Origin: Clostridiales bacterium Firm_05
GTDB taxonomy: Bacteria > Bacillota > Clostridia > Oscillospirales > Ruminococcaceae
DNA length: 59,106 nucleotides
NCBI GenBank assembly: GCA_001604035.1
Contig: LVAK01000020.1
Span: 1-59,106 of the forward strand
Direction: 5' to 3'
Part shown: positions 14,634 to 24,752 of the stretch, piece by piece
How the letters are laid out: each line of letters starts with the position of its first letter
Position numbering within the stretch: position 1 is the stretch's first letter
Notes under the pieces: generated by a model
What the model saw: only the letters and a program-made list of their open reading frames with translations
Database searches by the model: none
Told to the model about the DNA's origin: nothing
Program-made: the position numbers and the translations under genes

Positions 14634-17285
14634 GTGAAACTAAAAAACAGATTTGCCGCAGCGATACTTGCGGGTGCTGTATCTGCATCTGCTATGCCTT
14701 TGAATGTGGGGAATATCGTCTGCGCCGCCGAGCCGACTGTCTGCATCAACGAGGTCTGCTCACAGAACAAAAACTGCCTTGCTGACAGCTACGGAGCTTA
14801 TTCTGACTGGATAGAGCTGTATAACCCCGGCAGTTCCGCTGTTGACCTGTCAGGATACGGACTGTCCGACAGTGCCGACAAGCCGCTTTTCTTTACATTC
14901 CCAAGCGGTACGAAAATAGCTTCCGGAGAGCATATGATCGTATTCGCTTCCAAGCAGCAGTCCACTGCCTCTGAGCTCCACACCGGCTTCGCACTCAGCA
15001 AGAACGGCGATACCGTCGTTCTGTCAAGCCCGGACGGAAAGGTCATCCAGCAGGTCGAGCTTCCTACACTGGGTGAGGATGTTACCTACGGCAGGACTCC
15101 CGACGGAAGCGATACCTTTGAAATAATGGAGCCTACTCCTGCAAAAGCCAACGCCGGCGTTGTATCTGCACCGGTATTCTCAGCCGGATCAGGATTCTAT
15201 GGTACAGACTTTTCGCTGACTCTGTCCGCAAACAGCTCTGATACTATTTATTATACTACCGACGGCAGTGATCCGCTGACTTCCTCCACTGCTCAGGTGT
15301 ATTCCGCTCCGATAACTGTCCGTGACAGAACAAGCGAACCCAATATCTACTCCGCCTATGAGGAGAATGAGAACTCCGCTGCATCTATTTCAAGAGGCAC
15401 AGGCTATAAGAAGCCGCCCTTCAATGTGGACAAGGCCACTGTTGTCCGTGCCGCAGCAAAGAACTCCGACGGCACCTTCAGCAAAACTGTCAGCCAGACA
15501 TACTTCATTACAAGCAGCGATCTTGCCAAGTACAAGGATCTTACAGTAGTATCTCTCGTGACTGATCCGGCAAACCTCTTTGATCCGGACAAGGGTATCT
15601 ATGTCACCGGCAATCAGTACCTAAAATGGAGAAACAGCTCATCATTCGATCCGAAGAAGAGCGTCTGGGATACAGATAATATCTCCAACTTCTTCTGCCA
15701 CGGAAAGGACTGGGAGCGTGAGGCTACTATAACCGTTTTCAGCAGCGGCAAAACCATAGTTGAACAGAATATGGGCATCCGTATCAAAGGTGCTTCTACA
15801 CGAAATACCTCCCAGAAGAGCTTCCACCTCTATGCAAGAAGCGGCTACGGAGCTTCAAAGATAGAATACCCCCTTATCCCCGGCAACAACGACTGGCAGG
15901 GCGAGCTCATCGATAAATACGATTCGATCTCTCTAAGAGCTGTCGGCGAAGAGGGCCGCCTCCGTGACGGCTTCGCTCAGAAACTGGTTGCTGACAGAGA
16001 CTCCCTCACCACTCAGGATATGCAGCAGTGCGTTGTTTTCCTCAACGGTGAATACTGGGGACTTTATGAGATGATCGAAAAGCTGTCCGACTACTTCATC
16101 GAGTCAAATTACGGCATTGATAAGAAGGACGTTGCTATGATAAAGAACGGGGAGCTTGAGGAAGGCTCTCAGGAAGAATGTGACAGCTTCTTTGAATTTG
16201 CTGACAGGTACGCAAAGGCCGATCTTACCAACGAGGAAAATTACAAGGCTGTCTGCGACTTTATCGATATCGACAGCCTTATCGACCACTATGCAGCAGG
16301 CCTCTACCTCGGAACATATGACTGGCCGAACCGCAACTGCGGTATGTGGCGCAATACCGGCGCCCCTATCGAGGGTAATCCCTACAGCGACGGAAAATGG
16401 CGCATGATATCCTTCGACTATGACTACACTATGGGCAAGACTTATGCGGATTTCGGCGGCGTTGAGGGCTATGCCTACGACAGCTTCCGCCATATGGAAA
16501 AAAATGAGGACGCAAGAGACTATGCGCCCACGAACCTGTTCATCAATCTCCTCAAAAACAAGGACTTCCGCAGCAGATTCGTCAACGTTTACTGCGACTA
16601 TGCCAACGAGGTACTCTCACAGAAAAAAGTTGATACCATGATAGATGTGTACAGCAGAGACTATACAGAGCCTCTGGCCTACACTACACTCCGCTGGTGG
16701 GGATTCTTTGGCGGCTCAAAGGACAGCAATCTCAGCTATAACAGGCAGCAGTACCTCAATAAGACTCTCCCCCAGATACAGCAGTTCTTCCGTGAGAGAA
16801 AAAAATATACCATTGAGGATATGCAGAATTATCTGGGCATTTCAAAGTCGATGCAGACTGTGACTCTCAATGCCAGCGGAAACGGAAGGATACGCATAAA
16901 TTCCATAACTCCCGATCTTTCAGGCGGCTGGAGCGGCGAGTATTCGGCTGACTGCCCGGTAACACTGACTGCTATACCGGACGAAGGTGCTGTGTTCACA
17001 GGCTGGAGCGGCGGTATCTCGGGCAATGAGCAGACTGTCACTGTAGCGCTTAAAGACGCAATGACGATCACTGCAAATTTCGGCGAAAAAAAGACTGTCC
17101 GTGGCGATGTGAACGAGGACGGCAGATTCAACACTGCTGACCTGGTATTGCTCCAGAAATGGCTGCTATCTGTTCCCGGCGCAAAGCTCGGCGACTGGAA
17201 GGCTGCCGACCTCTGCGAGGATGCAAAGCTTGACGGCTTTGATCTCTGCATGATGAGAGAAGAGCTTATCGCAGGACAGAAGTGA
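14634..17285 (+). CDS. Secreted CotH-kinase-like protein with LTD, CHB_HEX, repeat and dockerin domains
   Basis: 883 residues from GTG 14634, chosen because AGAGGG precedes it and it begins a signal peptide (KLKNRFAAAILAGAVSASA). Domains in order: lamin-tail-like domain (about 33-145, INEVCSQN, DWIELYNPG), chitobiase C-terminal-like domain (YYTTDGSDPLTS), CotH domain (about 310-660, MGIRIKGASTRN, KSFHLYAR, NGEYWGLYEMIEKLSD, ISFDYDYTMG), an InlB-type beta repeat (FTGWSGGISGNEQTVTV) and a dockerin (820-883, RGDVNEDGRFNTADL). CotH proteins are atypical kinases first known from spore coats and also occur as dockerin-bearing cellulosome components in ruminococci. The 63-residue upstream extension in the track belongs to the structured leader. 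Confidence 0.88.
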   Translation: MKLKNRFAAAILAGAVSASAMPLNVGNIVCAAEPTVCINEVCSQNKNCLADSYGAYSDWIELYNPGSSAVDLSGYGLSDSADKPLFFTFPSGTKIASGEHMIVFASKQQSTASELHTGFALSKNGDTVVLSSPDGKVIQQVELPTLGEDVTYGRTPDGSDTFEIMEPTPAKANAGVVSAPVFSAGSGFYGTDFSLTLSANSSDTIYYTTDGSDPLTSSTAQVYSAPITVRDRTSEPNIYSAYEENENSAASISRGTGYKKPPFNVDKATVVRAAAKNSDGTFSKTVSQTYFITSSDLAKYKDLTVVSLVTDPANLFDPDKGIYVTGNQYLKWRNSSSFDPKKSVWDTDNISNFFCHGKDWEREATITVFSSGKTIVEQNMGIRIKGASTRNTSQKSFHLYARSGYGASKIEYPLIPGNNDWQGELIDKYDSISLRAVGEEGRLRDGFAQKLVADRDSLTTQDMQQCVVFLNGEYWGLYEMIEKLSDYFIESNYGIDKKDVAMIKNGELEEGSQEECDSFFEFADRYAKADLTNEENYKAVCDFIDIDSLIDHYAAGLYLGTYDWPNRNCGMWRNTGAPIEGNPYSDGKWRMISFDYDYTMGKTYADFGGVEGYAYDSFRHMEKNEDARDYAPTNLFINLLKNKDFRSRFVNVYCDYANEVLSQKKVDTMIDVYSRDYTEPLAYTTLRWWGFFGGSKDSNLSYNRQQYLNKTLPQIQQFFRERKKYTIEDMQNYLGISKSMQTVTLNASGNGRIRINSITPDLSGGWSGEYSADCPVTLTAIPDEGAVFTGWSGGISGNEQTVTVALKDAMTITANFGEKKTVRGDVNEDGRFNTADLVLLQKWLLSVPGAKLGDWKAADLCEDAKLDGFDLCMMREELIAGQK

Positions 17286-17314
17286 TGTTGATAAAGTATG
17301 ACGATGGTATAAAC

Positions 17315-17546
17315 GTGATACTCATATAAAAGGTGTACGACAGTTATTTAGGAAGAACCCTTTTTCAAAAGGGTTCTTCCTAAAACTTTCAGTTTTGATT
17401 TTTCCTCATATAGAGCGCAACCCATGTATTTCTGCATGGGCTTTTTTATTGCCTTGCGTCCTATCTGGGGAAAATAAGATTAAAAGTCTTTGGAAAGGGG
17501 TTCTTCCCCAATAAATACTCATAAAACTTCTATATAATTACCACAC
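17315..17546. mobile_element. MITE-like inverted-repeat element, copy A
   Basis: Ends are imperfect inverted repeats (GTGATACTCATATAAAAGG... and ...CTTCTATATAATTACCACAC). The interior shares CCTAAAACTTTCAGTTTTGA and AAGATTAAAAGTCTTTGGAA with copy B at 38642. It contains strong internal hairpins (AAGAACCC...GGGTTCTT). No ORF. Confidence 0.6.
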
Positions 17547-17658
17547 TCATGTGCGGCTTTTCTTTTCTCGGTATTATGCATAATGCATTATGAACTCTGT
17601 AAAATATGAACAAACTTTTATCACTTTCCCAGAAATGCAATACAGAGCCTTCAGCGGT

Positions 17659-17687
17659 TTGCAATAATCCGAAAATAGTGATATAAT
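17659..17687 (+). promoter_or_regulatory. Promoter of the GH95/GH26 pair
   Basis: TTGCAA (17659-17664), 17-nt spacer, TATAAT (17682-17687), 55 bp before the GH95 start. Confidence 0.65.
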
Positions 17688-17742
17688 ATATAAGTATAAA
17701 TACAGCAAAAGATATTACAGCTTTCCTTAAAGGAGAAAATAT

Positions 17743-20061
17743 ATGAGCAAAGAAACGTTACTTAAGTACAACAGTCCTGCTGAGGATTTCAACTGGGCGC
17801 TTCCTGTTGGAAACGGCAGGATAGGCGGTATGATATTCGGAGATCCGGCAGAGGAGATCATAAAGCTCAATGAGGATTCCATATGGTCCGGCGGCCCGAG
17901 ACACAGGGTAAATCCCGACGCACAGGAGGGACTTGCAGAGGTAAGAGCTCTGCTCAGTGCAAGGGATATAAAGGCCGCTGAGAAGGTAGCTTTTGAGAAG
18001 CTTCAGGGCGTTACACCCAACAGCCGTCACTATATGCCGCTGGGTGAGCTTAAAATAAATATGGAGCTTGACGGCAGAGCCCGTGATTATTCACGCACGC
18101 TTGAACTGTCAGAGGCTGTAAGCCGTGTTGAGTTTACTGTAAATGATATAAAGTATACCCGTGAGGTATTTGTATCCGCACCGGATGAAGTAATGGTGAT
18201 ACATATTACCTGTGAAAAGCCGGGAATGATAAATCTGAGCTGTTCAATTGACGGCCGTGATGATTATTATGACGACAACCGTCCCTCCGGGAAGGATATG
18301 CTCATGTATACCGGCGGTACAGGAAGCCGTGACGGTATATTCTTTGCTGCCGCAGTGGGGGCAAGGACTGTGGGAGGCAGCCTTCGTACTATCGGCGGAA
18401 GACTCTGTGCTGAGAATGCTGATGAGGTTATGATCGTACTTTCTGTCCGCACCAGCTTCTATGGCGAATACTACGAAGCCTCTGCGGAGGTCGATGCAGA
18501 AATGGCGCTCTGCTGTACTTACGACGAGCTTTACTGGCGCCATGTAAATGACTACAGGGAGCTTTTTGACCGTGTGGACTTTTCGCTTGATGATAACAGC
18601 GAGACCGATATAAAGGCACTGACTACTGACCAGAGGATAACCCGCCTCAAGGGTGATGAACTGGACAACAAGGAGTGTATACGCCTTATCCACGATAATA
18701 AGCTGATCGAGCTCTATTTCAATTACGGACGCTATCTTATGATATCTGCCAGCCGTGCAGGCACTCAGGCTATGAACCTGCAGGGCATATGGAACGACCA
18801 GATGTGGCCGGCATGGGGCAGCAGATACACCGTAAATATAAATACAGAGATGAACTACTGGCCGGCTGAGAGCTGCAATCTCTCGGAATGTCATCTGCCG
18901 CTGTTCGACCTGCTGGAGAGAGTCTGCGAGAACGGACGTATCACAGCAAAGGAGATGTACGGTATAGACAAGGGCTTCGTATGTCATCATAACACTGATA
19001 TCTGGGGCGATACCGCTCCTCAGGATCTCTGGATGCCGTCAACGCTCTGGCCAATGGGCGGAGCATGGCTGGCACTCCATGTATTCGAGCACTATGAATA
19101 CACTATGGATGTGGACTTCCTTGCTGAGAAGTATCATCTTATGAAGGAAGCAGCGGAGTTCTTTGTGAACTTCCTTATAGATGACGGAAACGGACATCTT
19201 GTCACCTGCCCGTCGCTTTCGCCGGAGAACTCTTACCTTACCGAAAACGGAGTAAAGGGCAGTCTCTGTGCCGGCCCTTCAATGGATTCACAGATAATAA
19301 CCGTACTTTTTACCGATGTCATAAAGGCCTCTGCAATACTTGGCAGGGACAGTGCCTTTGCGGAAAAACTGGTAGAGATGCTTCAGAAGATACCACAGCC
19401 TGAGATCGGCAAATACGGTCAGATAAAGGAATGGGCGGAGGATTATGATGAGGCTGAAATGGGACACCGCCATATCTCTCAGCTCTTTGCTCTGCACCCG
19501 GCAGACCTTATATCACCGGAGAAGACACCGAAGCTTGCGGATGCGGCAAGAGCTACTCTTGTCCGCAGACTGATACACGGCGGAGACCATATCGGCTGGA
19601 GCTGTGCATGGACTACTAATATGTGGGCGAGACTTTATGACAGCCGCATGGTATACGAGAACCTGAAGCTGCTGCTGGCCTTTTCAACTAATCCGAATAT
19701 GCTGGACTCACATCCCCCTTTCCAGATAGACGGAAATTTCGGCGGTACGGCTGCAATAGCCGAAGCCCTGCTCCAGAGCTGCTGCGGAGATATCATACTC
19801 CTGCCCGCTCTGCCTCATGAGTGGGAGAACGGACATATAAGCGGCCTGCGTGCAAAGGGAGGCTTCGGCGTAGATATAGAATGGATCGGCGGAAAACTGA
19901 GCTCAGCAGTCATAACCTCTGATAACGGCTGCGAATGCCGTCTGCGTACAAACTGCGTTGTAAGCGTTACCTGTGACGGAGAAAATGTGGGCTCACGCAT
20001 GGAGGATGGCGCAGTTATTTTCAGCACCAGACCGGGCGGCCGATATATTGTAAAGCCCTGA
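17743..20061 (+). CDS. GH95 glycoside hydrolase (alpha-L-fucosidase / alpha-L-galactosidase type)
   Basis: 772 residues without signal peptide, so probably cytoplasmic and acting on imported oligosaccharides. The N-terminal beta domain starts [20 protein letters not shown], typical of GH95. The catalytic (alpha/alpha)6 region carries [38 protein letters not shown] and [11 protein letters not shown], the segments that hold the family's active-site Asn, Glu and Asp residues. Known members remove terminal alpha-1,2-fucose or L-galactose, for example from xyloglucan or host glycans. Length is usual. AAAGGAG precedes the ATG. The GH26 gene follows 10 bp later, so the two are co-transcribed and may act on the same hemicellulose. 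Confidence 0.92.
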   Translation: MSKETLLKYNSPAEDFNWALPVGNGRIGGMIFGDPAEEIIKLNEDSIWSGGPRHRVNPDAQEGLAEVRALLSARDIKAAEKVAFEKLQGVTPNSRHYMPLGELKINMELDGRARDYSRTLELSEAVSRVEFTVNDIKYTREVFVSAPDEVMVIHITCEKPGMINLSCSIDGRDDYYDDNRPSGKDMLMYTGGTGSRDGIFFAAAVGARTVGGSLRTIGGRLCAENADEVMIVLSVRTSFYGEYYEASAEVDAEMALCCTYDELYWRHVNDYRELFDRVDFSLDDNSETDIKALTTDQRITRLKGDELDNKECIRLIHDNKLIELYFNYGRYLMISASRAGTQAMNLQGIWNDQMWPAWGSRYTVNINTEMNYWPAESCNLSECHLPLFDLLERVCENGRITAKEMYGIDKGFVCHHNTDIWGDTAPQDLWMPSTLWPMGGAWLALHVFEHYEYTMDVDFLAEKYHLMKEAAEFFVNFLIDDGNGHLVTCPSLSPENSYLTENGVKGSLCAGPSMDSQIITVLFTDVIKASAILGRDSAFAEKLVEMLQKIPQPEIGKYGQIKEWAEDYDEAEMGHRHISQLFALHPADLISPEKTPKLADAARATLVRRLIHGGDHIGWSCAWTTNMWARLYDSRMVYENLKLLLAFSTNPNMLDSHPPFQIDGNFGGTAAIAEALLQSCCGDIILLPALPHEWENGHISGLRAKGGFGVDIEWIGGKLSSAVITSDNGCECRLRTNCVVSVTCDGENVGSRMEDGAVIFSTRPGGRYIVKP

Positions 20062-20071
20062 AGGAGAAACA

Positions 20072-21772
20072 ATGGACATTAAAAAGATCATATCCCTTGC
20101 CGCAGCCGCAGCACTCAGTACATCTGCTGTATGCTCATGCAGCAAGTCAAAAAAATCGGAGAAGGCTGATGCGCCTGTACCGATAATCGAGGAGGAGCCT
20201 GAAACGACTACTGCTCCTGTTGTCACCACATCAGTGGAGACCTATCCGGATTATCCGGTAACTATACCTGAGATCAACAAGAAGGCTACAGGCGATTTCT
20301 ACGAAGCTGAGGACTGCGAGCTTGCAGGCGGCCTTAAGGTAGCTGCGGAAAAGGATAATTTCAGCGGCGAGGGTTATGTCACCGGCTTCCCCGGTGACGG
20401 AAAGACCGGACTTGTATTCAAGGCAGATCTCCCCAGCAATCAGCATTACGATCTGTCATTCAATATTGCCGCCAGCAGGATAACCACCTGCCGTGTCATG
20501 CTGAACGGAGTTCAGCTTACAGATTTTACCACCACCGGCGGCGGAAAGTTCACTCAGATAACCATACACGGAGTATTCCTGACAAAGGGCGGCTCTGAGA
20601 TAACTCTCATCCCTGACGGAGGGGATATATGCCTTGACTACCTTAAGCTTACGGATAACAATACTCTCAGCGAGATAAAGTATGATGCGGAGGGCAAGCC
20701 TGTCAACGAAAATGCTGCGGCTGCGGCAAAGGAGCTGCTCAGCTTCCTTACGGAAAGCTATGGAAAATACATGATAACCGGACAGTATGCCGCTGACAGC
20801 GACAACTCCGAGCTTGACCTTATTTACCGCACCACCGGAAAATACCCTGTTATACGCTTCTGCAATCTCACAGTGCCGAGAGGCTCCTATGACGAGAGCT
20901 TCAAGGATATCGATGCCTGTGCGAACTGGTACAGGAACGGCGGTATAGTTTCCGCAAGCTGGTACTGGAGCGCCCCCTCGGAGAAAAGCTCTATCCGTAC
21001 TGACGAGACGGATTTTGACCTTTCAAAGGCTGTGACCGACAAGGATATCGCAAATCTCACTCAGGAGGAGATAAGAGGCCTTTACGGTGAGGGAGATATT
21101 TCCGAACAGTGCTACAGCCTTATACTTGATATAGACAATATCGCCGGTCAGCTCACATCCCTGAAGAGCAAGGGAGTGCCTGTACTGTGGAGGCCGCTCC
21201 CGGAGGGCGGAGGAAACTGGTACTGGTGGGGAGCAGCCGGAAAGGATGCATACAAATGGCTCTGGCAGCTCATATATACCCGTATGACCGAATATTTCCA
21301 GCTTGATAATCTGATCTGGGTATGGAACGGACAGAGCTCATCGGTACTGGTGGACAAGAACACTTACGATATAGCCTCAGTTGATATATATATGTCGGAC
21401 GAAAAGGATTACGGCAGCAGATACTATGAGAGCTTTGCGGCGATACAGAAGTTTGCCGGAAAGGGAAAGCTTGTGGCAATAAGCGAATGCGGAAGTCTCC
21501 CGGATATCGACAGTGCCTTCCGTGACAATGCCATATGGTCATTCTTCGGACTGTGGTTCGGAGAATACCTTGAGGATGAAAAGGGAGAGTACTCCGAAAA
21601 ATTCACCAGCAAGGAAAATCTTGTCCGGACATATAATTCTGAAGGCGCACTTACACTTGACGAATACCAGAAGATAAAGAAGGGCGAAAAGCTGGATGTC
21701 AATACAGAGACCGTAACTGAGCCGGCTGAGACAGCAACATCCGCCGGGACTACTACTACAGTCGCCCAGTGA
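20072..21772 (+). CDS. GH26 beta-mannanase-like lipoprotein with N-terminal CBM35-like domain
   Basis: 566 residues. A hydrophobic leader ends in SAVCSC, a likely lipoprotein cysteine, followed by a Thr/Glu/Pro linker, so the enzyme is probably tethered to the outer face of the membrane. A carbohydrate-binding module begins FYEAEDCEL (CBM35/CBM6 pattern). The GH26 barrel covers about 210-530: YMITGQYA, PVIRF, SASWYWSAP. VLWRPLPEGGGNWYWWG contains the acid/base Glu, and VAISECG the nucleophile Glu. The usual RPLHE reads RPLPE here, so the histidine before the acid/base is replaced by proline. No dockerin. GAAGGAGA precedes the ATG; operon partner of the GH95 gene. Confidence 0.88.
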   Translation: MDIKKIISLAAAAALSTSAVCSCSKSKKSEKADAPVPIIEEEPETTTAPVVTTSVETYPDYPVTIPEINKKATGDFYEAEDCELAGGLKVAAEKDNFSGEGYVTGFPGDGKTGLVFKADLPSNQHYDLSFNIAASRITTCRVMLNGVQLTDFTTTGGGKFTQITIHGVFLTKGGSEITLIPDGGDICLDYLKLTDNNTLSEIKYDAEGKPVNENAAAAAKELLSFLTESYGKYMITGQYAADSDNSELDLIYRTTGKYPVIRFCNLTVPRGSYDESFKDIDACANWYRNGGIVSASWYWSAPSEKSSIRTDETDFDLSKAVTDKDIANLTQEEIRGLYGEGDISEQCYSLILDIDNIAGQLTSLKSKGVPVLWRPLPEGGGNWYWWGAAGKDAYKWLWQLIYTRMTEYFQLDNLIWVWNGQSSSVLVDKNTYDIASVDIYMSDEKDYGSRYYESFAAIQKFAGKGKLVAISECGSLPDIDSAFRDNAIWSFFGLWFGEYLEDEKGEYSEKFTSKENLVRTYNSEGALTLDEYQKIKKGEKLDVNTETVTEPAETATSAGTTTTVAQ

Positions 21773-21796
21773 TCTTCACGGCAGAAGGAGGAAACG

Positions 21797-23113
21797 ATGT
21801 TCACCGAAAAACAACTCAGACGGCAGCCCTCGGAAACGCAGACAGAGCTTATGAACAGGATGCTGGGGGAAGCAGGCAGCAATAAATACCGTGCAGTCAG
21901 CTTCCGCATGGAAGATGTTCTTGTAATGACGCCGTTTCTTGATGAATATGCCCTTTTCATGTTCATGGAAGAGGATTTTGCCATGTTCGATACAAAGGGT
22001 AAAAAGACCTTTACGGAGCTCCGTATAGCAGCAGCTGAGGCTGCCGAGAAGAAATACGGCGTCCGTACAAGGGTAACACTTGCAAAGATATACGACATTT
22101 TCGCAAAGCTCAGCGGAGTAAGTCCCGACGGAAGAGATAAGCTGATGGAGCGTGAATGTGAGCTTATCGAACACTTCACCTTTCCCCGTGAATGCGGAAA
22201 AGCTCTTTACCGTGAGGCAAAGAACAGCCGGAAGCGTGTTATCATATTTTCCGAGAGCATATACCCCCGTGAGGTTGTGGAAGAGATACTTGAGCGCTGC
22301 GGATACAGTTCATATGACGGGCTTGTTGTTATTTCCGAGATAAAGGACTGTGACGCAAGGAGCTGGTATAATCCTGTTCTTGAAAAAGCCGGCGTGAGCG
22401 CAGCAAAGCTGTTCCACTGCGGCCATGACGTGGCGTATGACATAGAGCTTGCCATAATGAACGGTTCAAAGGCGATGATGACAGCTCCTGCTGTGGGACT
22501 CATGGAGCGTTCAGGAAGGCTTGCAGGATATATCAGGGATAAGCTGGTATATGACCTGGATTCTCCGGAGCATCTTGCATTGCAGTGCTTTCTGGGATCA
22601 TACGCTGCCTACGGGTTCGATATCCCCCAGACAAAGGTGCCACTCAGCGATATATGCGGAGACGGACGGCTGCTTGGCTTTATAGTGCTCGGCGCATACA
22701 GTCTGTGCGGAGAGGACTACAAGCCGTCTTCACGGCAGGCGCTTATTATCAACGCCCTTAACTCTGACAAAGCAGCTCTTGAGGGCAAGGAGGATTTCGA
22801 TACGCTCTTTTCAAGGCATTTCGGAAGCTTCCTCGACAAATTCGGCAGCAAGGACTGTGAACTGCCGCTGCAGTTTGTTGAAGAATGCTGCAGTGCGGCT
22901 GACCGTGAATTCTTCAGGCCCTATATGTCGCCGGAAGCCCTTAAAAAATGGGGTTCTTCCGTAAAGGAGCCGAAGCTTGTTGAGTATTCAACAAGATCCA
23001 CTGAAAAGAGAGCACTTGACAGGCTTGCTGACAAAATGTTCCCTCCGGGGACAAAAGTCCGCAATATAACCGATGGCATCCTTTCCAAAGGACTAAAAAA
23101 GAACAAAAAATAA
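21797..23113 (+). CDS. HAD-superfamily protein (COG5610-like), first catalytic Asp missing
   Basis: 438 residues. The fold is recognisable from VSFRMEDVLV (motif I position), RVIIFSESIYP (motif II) and LFHCGHDVAYDIELAIMNG (motif IV), the layout of predicted HAD hydrolases related to COG5610. Motif I is normally SFDxFDT(L/V); here the nucleophile position 37 is Arg, while Asp40 remains, so phosphatase activity by the usual route is unlikely. The C-terminal half is helical and unrecognised. AGAAGGAGG precedes ATG 21797. It follows the GH26 gene by 24 bp and may be in the same transcript. Related proteins often sit among cell-surface glycan genes. Confidence 0.7.
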   Translation: MFTEKQLRRQPSETQTELMNRMLGEAGSNKYRAVSFRMEDVLVMTPFLDEYALFMFMEEDFAMFDTKGKKTFTELRIAAAEAAEKKYGVRTRVTLAKIYDIFAKLSGVSPDGRDKLMERECELIEHFTFPRECGKALYREAKNSRKRVIIFSESIYPREVVEEILERCGYSSYDGLVVISEIKDCDARSWYNPVLEKAGVSAAKLFHCGHDVAYDIELAIMNGSKAMMTAPAVGLMERSGRLAGYIRDKLVYDLDSPEHLALQCFLGSYAAYGFDIPQTKVPLSDICGDGRLLGFIVLGAYSLCGEDYKPSSRQALIINALNSDKAALEGKEDFDTLFSRHFGSFLDKFGSKDCELPLQFVEECCSAADREFFRPYMSPEALKKWGSSVKEPKLVEYSTRSTEKRALDRLADKMFPPGTKVRNITDGILSKGLKKNKK

Positions 23114-23184
23114 CAGCATTTTTTTCACATACACTGGTTTTACATTTTCCCCCTTAAACATACATTATAACCTAAAATAAATCG

Positions 23185-23213
23185 TTGCCGCCCGATGTAA
23201 TATGTGATATCAT
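23185..23213 (+). promoter_or_regulatory. Promoter of the spo0A homologue
   Basis: TTGCCG (23185-23190), 17-nt spacer, TATCAT (23208-23213), 65 bp before the start. Confidence 0.5.
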
Positions 23214-23278
23214 ATTTAAGTACCCGCAGAAAAGACGTTTTCTGACGGCTGCCGCAAGTACAAAGGGAGGTATAAATA

Positions 23279-24034
23279 ATGAACGGAAAAGTAAAAGTAC
23301 TCATCGGCGATGATTCTGCCGGAACCGGAGTAAGCATCGCAAACAAGCTCAGAGAAAGGGGAATGTACGCATATACCCGGCGCAAGGATTGTTCGGTCAT
23401 ACTTGAATCCATAAAGAACGATCCGCCTGATGTTGCGGTACTTGATATCACTGCACAGAACGGCGATGCCGTGACTATAATGAAAGGTGTAAGGGAGCTG
23501 GGAGTGAAATTCCCTGTATTCATTGTGACCTCGGCCTACGATAACGAGTTCATAGAGCGTCAGGTAATGGACAACGGCGCTTCAAAGTTCCTGCTTCGTC
23601 CCTATGATGCTGATGATCTCTGTGCTGCTATAAGCTCTGCTCTCGGAGACAGGGCAAACAGCCTCAGCGATGATATGGAGGTAGTCGTTACCGATATCAT
23701 CCACCAGCTTGGAGTGCCGGCGCATATCAAGGGATATCATTATCTCAGAACTGCCATACTCTGCTCTATAGAGGACAAGGAGCTTCTTGACAGCGTTACA
23801 AAGCAGCTCTATCCTACCGTTGCAGGAGCCTATGACACTACATCATCAAGGGTAGAAAGAGCCATACGCCATGCTATAGAGATAGCCTGGGACAGGGGCA
23901 ATGTAGATACCCTGAATTCATTTTTCGGCTATACAGTGGATACCGGAAAGGGAAAGCCTACAAATTCGGAATTCATCGCACTTATCACGGATAAACTCCG
24001 CCTGCGCTATAAATCAGCGCTTAGAAAGGTGTGA
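23279..24034 (+). CDS. spo0A: Spo0A-family response regulator
   Basis: 251 residues. The C-terminal DNA-binding domain is an unmistakable Spo0A effector: [34 protein letters not shown] and [20 protein letters not shown]. Spo0A is the master regulator of sporulation entry in Bacillota and persists in many non-sporulating clostridia. The receiver domain keeps the acidic pocket (Asp11, Asp12), the acceptor Asp56 and Thr84. The invariant Lys before Pro is Arg107 (LLRPYD), and the usual IMPxxDG after the acceptor is replaced by ITAQNGD, so phosphorylation control may differ. AAAGGGAGG precedes the ATG. No other sporulation gene is in the window. Confidence 0.92.
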   Translation: MNGKVKVLIGDDSAGTGVSIANKLRERGMYAYTRRKDCSVILESIKNDPPDVAVLDITAQNGDAVTIMKGVRELGVKFPVFIVTSAYDNEFIERQVMDNGASKFLLRPYDADDLCAAISSALGDRANSLSDDMEVVVTDIIHQLGVPAHIKGYHYLRTAILCSIEDKELLDSVTKQLYPTVAGAYDTTSSRVERAIRHAIEIAWDRGNVDTLNSFFGYTVDTGKGKPTNSEFIALITDKLRLRYKSALRKV

Positions 24035-24091
24035 ACCGTTAAGCTGTGGTGATACCGTAATAATAAAAACATATCACAAGGAGGAATCACT

Positions 24092-24601
24092 ATGGCATTC
24101 AAAAAAATAAGACGCAGAGAGCTGTGCTTCAATCCGTTTGACAAGATCGGCAAGGAGTGGATGCTGCTTACCGGAGGAACACCTGACGATTTCAACACAA
24201 TGACTGCTTCATGGGGACAGCTTGGCGTGCTCTGGAGCAGAAAGGTGCTGACCTGCTATATCCGTCCCAACAGGTATACATATGAGTATATCGACAAGGG
24301 CGAGTATTTTACAGCATCATTCTTCGGTGAACAGTATCGCAGTGCCCTGACTTTCTGCGGTTCACATTCAGGCAGAGATTTTGACAAGGTAAAGGAGACC
24401 GGTCTTACTCCTGTTGAGATCGACGGAAATGTAGCCTTTGAAGAGGCTGATCTGGTGCTGGTATGCCGTAAGCTATATCAGTATGATATGGAGGAGAAGG
24501 GCTTCCTGACTGATGACGGTATCGCAGAGCAGGTCTACGGCAAGGAGCCTTACCACAGAGCCTATATCTCTGAAATAGTCGCCGCATACGTGAAGGAATG
24601 A
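24092..24601 (+). CDS. Flavin reductase-like FMN-binding protein
   Basis: 169 residues matching the flavin reductase / flavoredoxin fold. KEWMLLTGG begins the core, NTMTASWGQLGVLWSRKV is the FMN-phosphate segment, and GEYFTASFFGEQYR and FCGSHSGRDFDK follow. Members use FMN to reduce flavins or pass electrons to partner enzymes; the partner is unknown here. ACAAGGAGG precedes the ATG. It is 57 bp after spo0A on the same strand, so possibly co-transcribed, and is closed by a strong terminator. Confidence 0.85.
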   Translation: MAFKKIRRRELCFNPFDKIGKEWMLLTGGTPDDFNTMTASWGQLGVLWSRKVLTCYIRPNRYTYEYIDKGEYFTASFFGEQYRSALTFCGSHSGRDFDKVKETGLTPVEIDGNVAFEEADLVLVCRKLYQYDMEEKGFLTDDGIAEQVYGKEPYHRAYISEIVAAYVKE

Positions 24602-24639
24602 TAATACGATAAGCGTGATGCTCATACCACATTATAATA

Positions 24640-24684
24640 CAGAAACAGCCATAAAGAATAGAATCTTTATGGCTGTTCTGCTTT
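24640..24684. terminator. Bidirectional terminator
   Basis: CAGAAACAGCCATAAAGA pairs with TCTTTATGGCTGTTCTG around ATAGAA; CTTTGC follows on plus. It separates the flavin reductase gene from the convergent anti-sigma gene. Confidence 0.65.
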
Positions 24685-24752
24685 GCAATTTTATATAATC
24701 ATATCATGTGGAGTGGTAAAAAACATATTTATTGGGAGGGGGAAATTTTGAA

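Noticed and set aside
18244-18990. Minus-strand 248-aa ORF
   Set aside because: Antisense to the GH95 gene, which has clear family motifs.
24600-24640. AAGCGTGATGCTCATA as a further MITE copy
   Set aside because: Only one end-like fragment is visible, with no matching inverted end, so it is at most a remnant.
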